Source: Bactrocera neohumeralis (Eukaryota > Arthropoda > Insecta > Diptera > Tephritidae). Taken from it: a stretch of 64,000 nucleotides of DNA. Each line of letters opens with the position of its first letter. Position 1 is the stretch's first letter. The stretch spans positions 21,076,089-21,140,088 of the forward strand of contig NC_065922.1 of the NCBI RefSeq assembly GCF_024586455.1, read 5' to 3'. The translations under genes were made by a program, and so were the position numbers. The notes under the pieces are model-generated. The model had not been told where the DNA came from. It saw only the letters and a program-made list of their open reading frames with translations, and made no database searches. Positions 1 to 12,676 of this stretch are shown here, piece after piece.

Positions 1-171
1 AAAATTAATTTGCTCATGAAAGAAAAGCGTTATGCAGACGTAGAGGCCATTCAAATTGCTTGCACCGGTATACTGTTGGCCATACCGGCCAATGAGCTAA
101 AACACTCGTTCGACATGCTTTTGGACCATGCAAAAGGCTGTACTGAAGCAGAAGGAGACTATTTTGAATAA
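1..171 (+). pseudogene. Mariner transposase, C-terminal fragment (cut by window edge)
   Basis: The frame is open from base 1 to a TAA at 169-171, giving 56 codons that end in the mariner signature EAEGDYFE. It includes the run KRYADVEAIQ and IPANELKHSFDMLL, which reappears nearly unchanged in the second mariner copy at 9530-9692. In the family this is the end of the DD34D transposase, just after the third catalytic aspartate. Downstream the two copies match only for about 15 bases past the stop; the terminal inverted repeat seen at 9742-9759 is absent, so this copy has lost its 3' terminus. Whether the upstream part is intact cannot be seen from this window. Confidence 0.9.
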
Positions 172-649
172 AATAAATTGATTTTGCCGAAAAAAACATT
201 TGTTCATGCACATGGTCTAAAAACGAGCTTAAGTCTCTTAGTAGAATAACTTGCAAATGGATAAAAGAACAGTAAGTTGTAAGCTACCGAAAACAATCAA
301 ACGTTTTTAAAATTGTCTGAAAGAAGATGACTAAAGGCTAAAAAATTAAACCAAAAATAAGATTCAGCTTCCCTTTAAACATGTTCCTTGCTATTTAACT
401 TTTATCCTCCCGCCAGTTGTTTCACACCCGTTTGCAATTGTCATTGATATAGTTACAGTCTCTGTGATTATATTTATTTATCAATAATTAATATATTTAG
501 CCTTTGACTTATTTGTTTGGCTTATACTTTCCATTGTGTTACCATTTCCAATTCAAAATGTTTATCACTTTACAAGTGCGCGGATTTTGCATGTCAATTT
601 CATATTAATGCCCTGAACAAAGTACGAATATATTAAATTTGCCACGATA
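172..649. other. AT-rich stretch, nothing recognised
   Basis: After the mariner stop codon the sequence is AT-rich with no reading frame or repeat that I can support. There is no copy of the mariner terminus here. Confidence 0.5.
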
Positions 650-790
650 CCCTATAAAAAAAAATATTTATATGATCAGCATAACGAGCTGCGTCGATTT
701 AGCCATGTTCGTCTCTCTATCCGCTTGTCTGTCCGTCTTTAAGAAACTGCTCGTCTGTCAGAACCGTCAATAACGAATAACTATCATATT
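650..790 (+). repeat. Fragment of a dispersed fly repeat (GTCGATTTAGCCATGT motif)
   Basis: The segment contains CGTCGATTTAGCCATGT followed by several TCTGTCCG-like units around 690-740. From memory, this combination is a widespread motif in dipteran dispersed non-coding repeats, often in the same elements as copies A, B and C described below. No second copy is present in this window, so the assignment rests on recall and is tentative. Confidence 0.4.
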
Positions 791-800
791 AATTCTTAAA

Positions 801-3800
801 TGTACAAACTGAATGATACGAATCAATATAAAGATCAGTTTATAATATTCTCCCAAATAGGAGGAGTTCGAGGACTTGAACTGAACTGAAAGGAAGCGTA
901 AGAGAAAACATTATTGGAGAAATTTTAAAAATACACAGAAATTATAACCGAATAGAGATTAATTAAGTTTGAATTCCCTTTCGGTCCTAGCACTCGATGT
1001 AAATTTTAAAACATCATATACATATGTAGTTATAAATATACTATATAAACACTGAATTTATAGTTTCTGAAACTGGAACAATAAATTCTAACAGATGCGT
1101 ATATAGATAAATGTGTCAAAGAGGCAGCAACCCTTATCAAGCTTACATTTTATAGCATTTTACACAATTAAAGTTGTTACAAATTGTTTCCAAATTGATT
1201 AAAATGATATACGCAAGCACATGTACGAATATAAAAATGGCAGTAAATGTTTACACAAGTAAGATTTTCCTTCAAGTTGTCTGTTAAGTGTGAACAAGAA
1301 AAGTTTTGAAACGTTTAAGAGTGAAACGTGCAACAACCTTTCAACAGCTGTTGTGACGCCCTGTACAAGAATACTAAAAATGAAGAGATTGTAGTATGGA
1401 TATTAAAACATATTCTACGCTTCAACAGATCTACAGGCTGTAAACATCATATAACAGTGTGAACAGCAAAATGTAATACATGCTAACATAAAATGATGAA
1501 GCTTCCGTAGAACCGTTGATCGTTTGTTTAACGCAGGACAGCACATCAATAAGGTAATAAAGTTTGGTCGATACATATGTATATGCAAGGTTATATGTTC
1601 GAGGTATGAAACGTGTGTATCAATTTTATGACACATATTTTCACTAGCTAGTATATTACAAATTTACCGTAGTCATTTAATAAACCGGCAAGTAAATTTA
1701 TTTAGTAAAAAAATGTATTCGTATGGCTAGTTATGAGTTATCATAATAAATTTCCCTGAAAATTCAATTTTTATATAATCTTATACAAACATGTATTTCT
1801 ATTTCCAATTTGGTGCTATAAGATAATACTTGAGTATCATGAACACACTTTTTTGAAGTTATTTGAACATACAAATATCATCTAAAGCTCTTTAAGCCAC
1901 TCACAATCAATTTCGGTGTGTTACAGACTTAGAGACAATTATCATTGTTCTTGCGACCATTTTCCAGTTACACGAATTTCACATTTATCTTTGAATTTTA
2001 CTTTACAGTGATACAGTAAGTACTAAAACCACATCCGTTACTTACTCAACCTACATTTTGAACAAAAATCCTTGCTAGTTCGAGCATTAAGTACACTACG
2101 GACGAAATAGAGCAAATAACTATAAGAATGTCACTCTTTAGCTACCAAATCCGTTTGTGTGAGTATGTAGGCGTGTAAGTACTCACATAGGAATGTGTGC
2201 AGATCAGATAGGAAGTTTTTCCGTATAAAGTAAACTACGTGTATAAACAGTAGGCGGTCCGAAAATTGAAATTTTGCAATGAGTAACAAATACAAATACT
2301 TTGTTATTCTACAATATGTATTTGACGAGTGGAAGGCGGCCAATAAGAGTTACAGTAGAATAATGCTGATGGGCAGCTTTACAAAAAATACTGGGGCATA
2401 CTCATGACAACAGTGTTACTTTGAGAAAAGATAATGTTGCGAACATAAGCAGAGCCTTAGTACAGTTAGCATACATATATGTAGATTCAAAACATTGCAA
2501 ATAAGTCAGATAAGAAAAGTTCGTAAAATACTGTGCCGAATTATTATTAAAGGCGAGTATAACTGAACACATATGGGTACCTATATACTTGAATGTTTTG
2601 TGATTATTTGGTTGTACTTTACCTAATTTATAGTCATTTTGCGACAGTGTGGTTTTAGAGGCTTTTTTATGCTAATTTTGAGTTTCTAAAACCAAAAATG
2701 ATAGAAAAAATTTTCCAAAACATTAGTTTGTTTTTTGTTGTAATCAAAGGGTGAAAGGGTAAAATCACCCCCATATACTAAATTGACAAACAGAGTTGTA
2801 CGTGATAGAAAATTTGTGAATTAAAATTCGTAATCAGTTCCTTTCATACTGCTTAGTACATCAGTCACAAGTTTTTTGTGTAGTGCTATTTTTATTTATA
2901 ATTTAAATTTAAGCTGTATACAACAAAGATAATAAATCTATCCTTTCGGGAACTGTTATCACACTATTATCTTTCTCGCAATATTGTCCATTTTATTATC
3001 ATTGTATATATAGAATTATGTTAAACGACAATATAAAAGTATGGAAAGTTTGCAAAATACATTTATGGCCTTGTAGACTTATGATTTGAATAATAATCGC
3101 ATTTAATGCTTGGAGTCAGAACTAAAAGCCTACTAAAAGTCACTTTCACTCACAATAATAGAGTATAGCGAATGACTGAATATTAGATAATGCTTTTGAA
3201 TACCGTATGAAATAACCAGAACTATGCATTAGAGAAATTTCACTTAGAGCGATAATAACGTTTTTTCTTCTCAACGACATTTACGTGTATAAATAACTTG
3301 TATGAACTCTTCTTTCTACGTATTTTTCAACCTATGTAAAGTCGAAACTATAACTATAGAAATTAAAGTATGCAGCCGTCTTCATCGCTTTGGCTAAGGG
3401 ATTTATTGGATATAAGCCGCGATGACGAGGTAGTTATACATAGGTATACGTTTTTATACACAAAGATATTAAGAGTGAGTAGTGCATAAGACAAAATATT
3501 TTATCCAAGTGCCTTTGAGTCATGAGAAATTTAAATAAAAAGTACGAACTTTTCTTGGTTCCTGTTCCTGGAGAAACAATTATATTTAGTTTCAGAGATT
3601 TAAATCGATTTCATTTTAACTTCAGCTGAGACTAAAGTCTCTATATCATCATTCATCATTTCCTTACCCCATTCACTTTAAAATTGAGCTTAAGTAGGTA
3701 ATTGCAACAACCAAAGTAACATACAACAAAAATAAAATAATAAACCAGTATGTAAATTGTGCTTAGTCGAAGTTGATCAGAGAACTTTGAAAGGGTACAA

Positions 3801-6800
3801 ACTAAATTTTAAAGACTACAATACGATTATGGTTAAAGCTTTGTACACAAATGCCTTAATTCAGAACCACAAACAAACTCATATACACAGGTACATACAT
3901 GTTCTAACAAAAGTGTAGTAGGTCTGTAGCGTATGCGTGGCCAATTATTCAAACTGTGTAATCTCAAAGCGAAACAGCGCTCTACTAAGTCATTGAAAAC
4001 TTTTCTGTTACGAGTGTTTAGAGGCATATTTATTCCGGCAGCGGGTGTAAAATGAGAAAAACGTGAGCAACTAACGCTTTCTATTTCACCGTTTGCTATG
4101 ACCTCGTACTAGCTAATGTGGTGAAGTAGTAGTGCAGACGAAAATTCGCCAAAACGCATAAGTATGTGTTGAAAATGTAACAAGTAATATATTTCCTAAG
4201 AGGGCTTTGTCCGAAAATGTAATACGAATAAGCTATATATTCCATATGAATACACTATATTGTATATGTAACATATATAACTACTGAAACATGAAATCCA
4301 TTTTGTATAATAAGTCTTGAATAAACAGTTGAACTGAGAACTCTGCCAACAGTATGGATAAGTAGCACCCAAAGAGAAGCGAACGCTTTTAATGTATTTA
4401 AGGAAAAGATTATCACTAATTATGCGTGCAGGTGTAAATAAGTAAACACAAAAGTGAGTGCACTTAGGTGACTTGAGAAAATAAGTGTCTATGTCAGCCC
4501 TGTTTGTGACTCTAAAAACAATCTTTTAAAATTATTCAGTGATTACTTTTAAAAAGTTTAATGATTGAAATTTTTTATTCTGTGACTGCTATCCTCAGAA
4601 CTAACACTTTGAGTTGATATAGATACAGATTTCGGGTAAATGTAATTTATTATAATTTATACATACATATACGTAAACAGATATTTTTTTAAACATGTCT
4701 TTAGTAACTACTAAGATGTGTATAAAAAAACCACTTTCGTAAATTCTTAAACACGGTTATGACCGCCATAGCGTATACGTAACCAAAAATTGATGTAATA
4801 CTTGCTTGAAATATAAATGGAATTCTGTATGTACATACATAAGTAGCAATGTATTTACATTTTCGGAACTAAATAGCTCTTTTATAAATACTTTAATATT
4901 TAAAACTGCCATTACACATCAGAGAAATATTATTTAAAATATTTGAAATTGTACCATCACAACTTTCCGAAAGCACTTACTGATCTAATGCACTTGTTTA
5001 ATTGCTAAGACTCCAAGCAATTAGTATAAACCGACAACATTTTTAGTTCTAAAGACATCAAAAATTCTTTGATTAATTATGAGAATATGAAATTCTTCGG
5101 AGAGACTTGGCAACCAAAGTAATGTAACAGCAAAAGAACAACTTTTAATTATTACTTTTAATCTTTACGTTGGCAGATCCATTAAGGATCAAAAGAGATT
5201 TACCAAAAGGAAGAAATTTTATTTTAAATATGTTATATAACTTGCTTGACGAATATTAAAAGGATTAAAATATTTAAGATGGCAATTTATAACAGCAATG
5301 TAAAATTGTAAATAAAGTTTTGTGAAAAAAACAAAACAATAAAATATTAACTTCATTTGCATCGAAAGAAAATTTTGGATTCCAGTCATTCGGCTTGTAT
5401 CGCTTATGCTATAGTGATTACGTGTACAAATCGTTATTTCAAAATTGGTATTTGAAAATCTGAGAGATTAGACCGAATAATTTGATCATTTTAGTTAATC
5501 TGATATTGCCCAAGCCCAACAAATTTTTAAGATCAGCCGGATAGAAAATGTAATAACATCACTAAAGACATGCATTTTTGTTTAAAATTTTTAGCATGAA
5601 ATCATAAAGCCTTGATATTCGCTTTACTATTATATTAAAAAGTCATTTCATGGCTTGATTACACCAACTTCACGGCAGATTATTTCACAGGTATTCTAAA
5701 AGTTTGTTCAGCTCATACACATCTACATTTTTTCTTGCTTTCATATGTTTATATAAGAGGTATATATATAAAGGTGAGTGTACTAAATACTCATACGGGT
5801 ACATTCACATATCAACAAATAAGAACTTAAGATCTTGTGGTCCTTCTCATGTAATTGAGCGGCTTCGCCATAAAACTGATTGCAAGCGACTCATTTGGTG
5901 TCCATCCAAAATGTTTTAATTTGAGGTATAACATACACTCCTACACATTGTAAATGTCAGGTGAAGGTTTTGCAACTCACCATATATGCATAAATTACAC
6001 ACATGGTTTAGTTCAGAGATTCAATAAAATTAATCACATATATTACACACCTGTCGCACCACCACCTCGCTAAAATAGGAGAAGGAAGTGTCAAACGTAA
6101 AGTTTCAGAGCTTAGAAAATACAGGTAGACACATTTTTATGTTTACGTATAGTCAGTACATTCACAGATATTATAAATTATATAATAGGTAAGACTCCTG
6201 ACATTTTTGCACATAATATTTGGCATAGAAAACCTAACTCTTGTTTCGTAGATTCTTATTTTATATATTCGGAACATATCTTAGAACTTTTTTGTTGTTT
6301 CAATAGAGTTACATAAAAAATGGTTTATTGGGCTGTAAGGCTGAAGATTAGAAATTAGTTATTTGTAGGAATATGTGTTTTGTTATAATCTAGCTTTTAA
6401 TTTTAATTGAAATGCTTTGAGATTTGCTTTATTGTCGAACCATGAAATTATTTATATAAAGAATTTTTTCTAATTTTATTTTGTTTTGCACTTAAGTTTT
6501 CGATATTTGCTTTCATTCATTGTGAGGGACCGACCACATCGTCGTTTCCAGCTTGAAAGTTTTTTCTAGCTTTAACTATCCGTCTTATTTCTGTCTGCTT
6601 TCGCCTTATAAGTTCAGAATGCTAACTAGACAAAATTTGCAAATGTGCAAGAAAAGACAAAATATATTTTCTTTGTAATAAAACAATAAGTTTTTAAAAA
6701 ATAAGAAAAACGTTCACTCAAGAGCAACCGAAATCAAACGTACCATTAGAGAATATTTTTCCATCAGCAATATTAACCAACTGTCCGTTTTTCCTCTATT

Positions 6801-8962
6801 AGTTGCAAGTGAGTACGTTTGGAACCAGTGGCAGTATAATATATCAAAATTATTTCAAAATGGAAAAAAACTAAATTAAGTGACCTGATTACTAAACACT
6901 TAAAAACAATTGAATATTTTTAATGAAAAAGGTCAACCACATTTTGATAAAACACCCAAATAAACGCACTAAGTCAATTAAACACTAATTGTATAAAATA
7001 ATATTTAAAATAAAGCGTAGGTATAATTGCACCAGTTATTACTAAATTGGTACATGTAATAGTATCAACAACTAATTAACTTAACAATGCTAGCAATTCA
7101 TGTAAGTTCACTATTGCAAAACTTCTATGTTAAAACAATAAAAAAGTTAATTTTTAATTTTGTGGTGCATAATATTGCTGTTGCTTTTGCATTTCACTAA
7201 AAATTTAACAAACTGTTATAACCACAAACAAATTGGAAGACAGAAACTTACCAGACCAGTTAATTAAAAAAAAATAAGTAAAATATTAATATTTTTTAAA
7301 TGAAGAGTGTAACTAAACCTAATTGCATTAAAAACAAATATAACTAATTGATTTGACACAACAACAAATGTAATAAACGGAAATAATGTTTGTTTAGCTA
7401 AATGCACCCTCTTATACTAACAAACTCGCTTAACGTATAAAAAATTATACATCTATAAATATCCCTGATTATATATTGACACAGTAATGTGCTCACAAAG
7501 TGTCGAAACGTCGAACCACAAGAATGTAAATAATTTCGATTTAGTTCATTAATGCGGAATGTGTCGCTAACAGCTGAAGCTATGAAATAGATAAAAGGGA
7601 GAATAATGTGGAAAATTTTGTAGTTATGCAAATTGTGTGTGGTTAAATGCCACAAGTATTTTTAAACACATATCGCTTTTATATCAGATATGTTAGTTAA
7701 AATTCTTCGCATAATATAACCAATAGAATATGTGTAAAAACATCTTTTTGGTAGAAAACAGTTATATTTATGTTATTGTTAATTTAGCAAATAAGTTATT
7801 TTTATAAGAGGAAAAAGAGAAGAAAAAAGCTAAGACTTTTAAAAATTTAGTATTAAAATGCCAGCAAAAATGGAATTTTTGTGAAACGCAGAAGTAGCGT
7901 GTGTCTTCGCGACTTTTTATATAAATTTCGACTTCACAAGCTATGTATTTAAATATTGTAGCTACTACAACTACTTAATTAATATATTTAAGTTGACATA
8001 TATTTTTAAAGACTTTCGCGGTGGAACTCAAAATATTATTCCTGCGAAAGAATTGTGCTCAAGTAAAAATTAAGGGTAGAATTAATGAAAACGGAAGAGA
8101 AAGACTATTATTCCTATAGAGAAAAATATATATGGGAACTTTTATTTAAAATTGTACTAAACTCCATAAAATCCTTAAATGATAAAAATTCTAAATGTTA
8201 CGTATACGCTCCGTTACCCCATTACCTGCGCACTGTCCAATATATTATATTATAATATAACAATCAACAAAGCAAATTATATTTAAACATTTTAGTGGCA
8301 ATAAATAGTGACTCAAAATCGCTCAAATCCAATAGATGCACTGGCATTCAGCAAATTATTGTGGCACCTTGTTTTTAGCACACCCAATGCTATTTGCTAC
8401 TTAACTCGAATTCCGAGAAAAATTAGGTGTAACTAAGTATGTATGTATACGCAGCCACAAAGCAATAATCGACTTCGGCGAAAGTATAATTTTATTTTGT
8501 TATTTGAATGGCTTTTCTTCCTTTTATTTATAGCAATAAATAATTTTCAATTAAATACTCAAAGGCGGAAAATTTATAGCTGAATATTGAAAATTTCAAG
8601 GGGAGTTGATGAAATATTGAATGAGCGATGCGTTGAACATTTAAGCCAAATTAATATGGCTAGGTAATTAATTACTATATTTTTCAAATATTTCATAAAT
8701 AATTGTAGTAGTCTCTAGGCCGCACATAAATATGTAAAAAATAAAAATTTCCGCTACTAAATGGTAAATAAATATTTTATTAAATTAAATTAAATGTGTC
8801 GTATGCATTTTGCAAGTTATAACTTATAATTTTACAGATTCAGTTGAAGAACAAAAGTGCTGTACTAAGGGAAATGAACACTGTGAAATCAGAGAACCAA
8901 GGTTTATCCTACTTTATCGATTGTAGGTATGAAAAAGTAATTGCATCTAGTAGTGTGCTTAC
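801..8962. other. Long gene-poor AT-rich stretch
   Basis: About 8 kb with only short chance reading frames (none above roughly 85 codons, none with a recognisable domain), AT runs and short palindromes such as that near 8240-8262. I see no transposon terminus, tRNA-like fold or splice-bounded exon that stands out. It is consistent with intron or intergenic DNA. Confidence 0.6.
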
Positions 8963-8983
8963 ATATTTAAGCAATATTATACC

Positions 8984-9759
8984 GAAACAGGACTTCTTGA
9001 ATATAGCGCCCCTTGTGGCGTCCTCTATGTGTCGACTGAGGCATTAGAATCTGCCATCTTTATCGATTGTTCATCGATTGATTGCGTTTGTGTTATCGGT
9101 GCAAAAATGACCTTTGAACAACGAGCCAACATTAAATTTTGTTTTAAAATTGTTAAAACTTTTACCGAAACGTTTCAATTGATGAAACGAGTTTATGGCG
9201 ATGATTGCCTATCCCGTAACAGAGTGGTTTCAATGTTTTCAGTGTGGTAGTGGGTCAATCAAAATCAACATAGAAATTCATGGAAATGGAATTGAACATT
9301 TCCAAAACATCGATTTATCGCATTTTGAGCGAACATTTGAGCTTACAGAAGGTATGTACACGGTTTGTTCAGCACAAATTGACTGACGACCAAAAATTAC
9401 TCAGAATCCAACACTCCATTCGACGCTTGTGACCGATCATTTTACCAAAAAACACATTTTACCCATTAAACACTCCCCGTATTCACCTGATATGGCACCG
9501 TGCGACTGCTTCCTTTTCGAATAAATGCATTTGCTCATAAAAAGAAAACGTTATGCGGACGTAGAGGCCATTCAAAATGTTTACAACGGGATCCTGGCGG
9601 TCATACCGGCCAACGAGCTAAAATACTCATTCGACATGCTTTTGGACCGTGCAAAAAGCTGTATTGAAGCAGAAGGAGACTATTTTGAATAAAACAAATT
9701 GATTGAAAACATTCTGTTTTTTTTCCTTTAAAGTCCTGTTTACTTTGGAACGCACCTTG
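8984..9759 (+). mobile_element. Mariner element, internally deleted and lacking its left terminus
   Basis: The right terminus reads TTTGGAACGCACCTTG followed by the TA target at 9760-9761. Its reverse complement predicts a left end in which CAAGGTGCGTTCCAAAGT precedes AAACAGGACTT. The left side begins directly with AAACAGGACTT at 8984, so about the first 18 bases of the left inverted repeat are gone. In their place is a 23-bp sequence (8963-8985) that is repeated perfectly on the right flank (9768-9790). The body carries a broken transposase. Without a left terminus the element is probably immobile. Confidence 0.92.
9107..9692 (+). pseudogene. Mariner transposase pseudogene with internal deletion
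   Basis: The N-terminus reads MTFEQRANIKFCFKIVKTF with ETFQLMKRVYGDDCLSRNRV, a typical mariner helix-turn-helix region. It is broken by frameshifts near 9230-9250. A middle piece (SHFERTFELTEGMYTV, then TDDQKLLRIQHS) follows, then the reading jumps at about 9410-9425 to a piece corresponding to HILPIKHSPYSPDMAPCDCF around the third catalytic aspartate and on to EAEGDYFE and TAA at 9690-9692. The total is 586 bp against roughly 1 kb for a full mariner frame, so the region holding the first two catalytic aspartates is deleted. The C-terminus closely matches the fragment at 1-171, so both belong to one family. Confidence 0.93.
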
Positions 9760-9790
9760 TATATTGTATATTTAAGCAATATTATACCGA

Positions 9791-11074
9791 TTCACTTGGG
9801 ATAATTAGTAGAAATGTGGACAAACTTCAAGTCAGTATTTACCTTTTTGGTAAGGAGAGCTTACTATTTACGATCTAAATTCCATATAGCTCAGTGAGCT
9901 GAGAAATGCTACATAAATGTCCCTTGAGATATATAATATAACTGCAATTATCGGGTATTCGTAAATAGTTTCAAATTATGTTTGCTATGTATGTATATCA
10001 GTCATACCTATTTTTCAACAATTTCTCGTTGCTACTAAATGTAAGGGCTGCTGCATAATATCTAACATTTAGACGCTTGTGTATGTTTAGTTTTGCTTAG
10101 GTAAGTTCGAAGATTTTCGAAGTTTCTTGGTAAAACTAATTAATTAAGTTTTCCTTTTGCTAATCTGGCAACATCGATAAATTTTAGTTATTCGGATAGA
10201 CAACTTCTCTTCTCTTTTTGCACATTCTATTTTAGAACTTTTAATTATTTTAATTTCTTCCGCAAATGTGCAATATCACGCAGCTTCAATTATCACCTCC
10301 TCACTTCGTATACATAGTTAGTCTGCTGAAAGGATACTTAAGATGTAGTTTTGCAAAGGCAAAAATAAAAGAAGGAATATTTAATGAGAAGAACGTGCAG
10401 CAGTCAATCACAATGTAAAGTAAGTGTACGACAAATAAAGAAATTAATAAGAACAGTTCCTCTGAAATCTGCACTAACCTACTATGTTCAGCTACAAATG
10501 TGCTTTCACATATCATAATCACGTAGAAATTTGGCAATCTAAAGTGAAATTGTAATTCCATTTTAATTGGAGAATGTTAAAGACACAGAAGTTTCAAATG
10601 CAATGCGAAAAGGGAAGCTTATTTTTGACTGCACAGCTGGTAACGGAATCTACATATGCAACATGATAAGGAAAGAAACAAGAAATAATTTGAAACGCAT
10701 GAGGAATTTTGTCATTAATTAGAGGCAGCTTTCTACTATAGAACGTGGATGAACGAAGAAAACACTGTATGTTTAAAGCAAAAATAAACTATTAATATGA
10801 AAAAAAAAAACGAAAAAGCATATTGAAACCGTGAGTTCAAAGCGGTCATGATACGATAACGATGAGAAAATTATTATAAAGTTATTAGACGTTGTGCACA
10901 TATAAATACAAGCCCCGGTAGAGGGCGCTAAATTAAAAAAAAAAATTCAAATTTAAGCAGTAATAAATATTTTGGATTAAAATACATGAATAATCAGTAA
11001 TTAATACGCGAAATATTGCCCAAAAATTTGAAAAACTATTAAACTCAACTTATGTTATTATTAAGTTATACGCG
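9791..11074. other. Gene-poor stretch, nothing recognised
   Basis: AT-rich sequence with short chance frames only. There is a poly-A run at about 10800-10810 and another at 10936-10946. No transposon ends were recognised. Confidence 0.5.
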
Positions 11075-11830
11075 GTATAAAGTCACTCGAAGTTCGAAAA
11101 TCTTTATATTAGGTATATGGGGACTAAAGGAGGTATGGATCTGATTCAACCTATTTTTGACACACAAATATACTATTTTCAGGAAAGAGTTTTCCTGAAT
11201 TTCAATTACATATCTCACACATTGACAGATATTTTCTGAAAAACGTCTGTTGTAGGTACTGGACATACTCCGTTCATAAGGCCTTGAAACTTTTTTTTAT
11301 ATGGTGGCATACTTTAAATGAATTATTAATGCAAAGTTTTCGTTCGTTATTTCTTTTAATTCCTGATTTGTGTACTGAAAACTGAATGAATCAAAAAGAG
11401 CCTAAAGGTGTGTTATATAGAAAGTAGGCGAGGTTGTAGTCTGCTTTCGCCTAATGACTTGGAAATATTAAAATAATGTCACGTACCGAATTCGCCTAAA
11501 ATCGGTAGAACAAATCTCGAGATATTAGAATTCACCTAACAGAGGTTGGTGCCACGCCCATTGTCCAATTGTTTCTCTGGCTGTTATAAAGCTGTCTATC
11601 TCAGTGATCAAATTTAATGTCTCTGGAGTTTTTGATTATTGACTTATTTCTTTTTATAATTTTTAACAGTACCGTTATATGGGGAGTGAGCGGGGCTATG
11701 ATCTGACTCTGATTATTTATATCCGTAACTCAATATCTATCTTGATTATTTTAAGGTGATACATACAACCATTAGGTGAACAAAACTATTATACTCTGTA
11801 GCAACATGTTGTTGAATATAAATACATACA
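11075..11830 (+). repeat. Dispersed non-coding repeat, copy A
   Basis: This copy shares ordered blocks with copies B (21900-22870) and C (17920-18300). These include TTAGGTATATGG at 11109-11120, the block ATATCTCACACA near 11210, the GCCACGCCCATTGTCCAATT block near 11550, and ACCGTTATATGGGGAGTGAG near 11675. The right end contains ACTCTGTAGCAACATGTTG, a partly palindromic segment that, from memory, is characteristic of the end of this repeat family in tephritids. The blocks appear in the same order and orientation in A and B, so this is a single old family. No coding capacity is visible. The class of element is not known to me. Confidence 0.75.
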
Positions 11831-12676
11831 TATCTTATCCCTTAACAAATGTACTGGTTTTGTTTTTCTAGTTATTTCTCATTATAATTAAGGGAGTACA
11901 TAGTACTTTGTTCATTCACCGCTCTTTAACTTGTGCTGCACTTTGAAGTGTTTGCCTTTTTAATTACTTTTCTATTATCTAAGTAGTCTTAATCTATGTA
12001 TTTAAGCTTTGTTACAGTAATTAAAATTGTAGGATTTCTAGGATTGTTTGAGTGAAGTAACTTAACTGCTTTCCCAAATTGCGTATAACTGAAAATGCGA
12101 ATGAATTGCAGAACTTTAAGAGGATTGTTGGAGACAATAACAACAACGCTAACAAGAAAATTTTAATGCTTTTCTTATTTTAAAAACTTACAAAAATATA
12201 CTTGAACATAGTTTCGCATATTTTCGAATGCATTGAAGTGATCTAAAAGACTTTTTTGTACTTTAAATATCTCATCTTCAATTTTGTAACATAACTTGTA
12301 TTTTTTACATTTGACTCTATAATATTTGCAAATAAAGAGTTGCCACCATATCTGTCAGCTGGCGCCACATTGCATTAACTTAAGAGTGAGGAAATTACAA
12401 GTGCGTAAGTAAGAGGAACAAGAGTTAAACTATGAAATGTTCATGCAGTGGTCTGATGCACACTCAACTCCATCACTATTTATAGAATATTCTTGAATAC
12501 CTATATTTGTAACAACATTTTCAATATAGCGCAGTAAAAGAGCTTTTAACACTTTTTAGTACTGTCTGGTGGCCTTGGGTATGTGTAGTTTAGGATATCA
12601 ACAAATGCTTTGACATGTAAGAATATTTTAAAACGAAATATTTTTTAATTTAGTATGACAATAGCAGAACAATATA
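11831..12676. other. Gene-poor stretch up to the Tc1-like element
   Basis: No gene or repeat was recognised. The last two bases (TA, 12675-12676) are the left target-site copy of the adjacent Tc1-like element. Confidence 0.5.
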
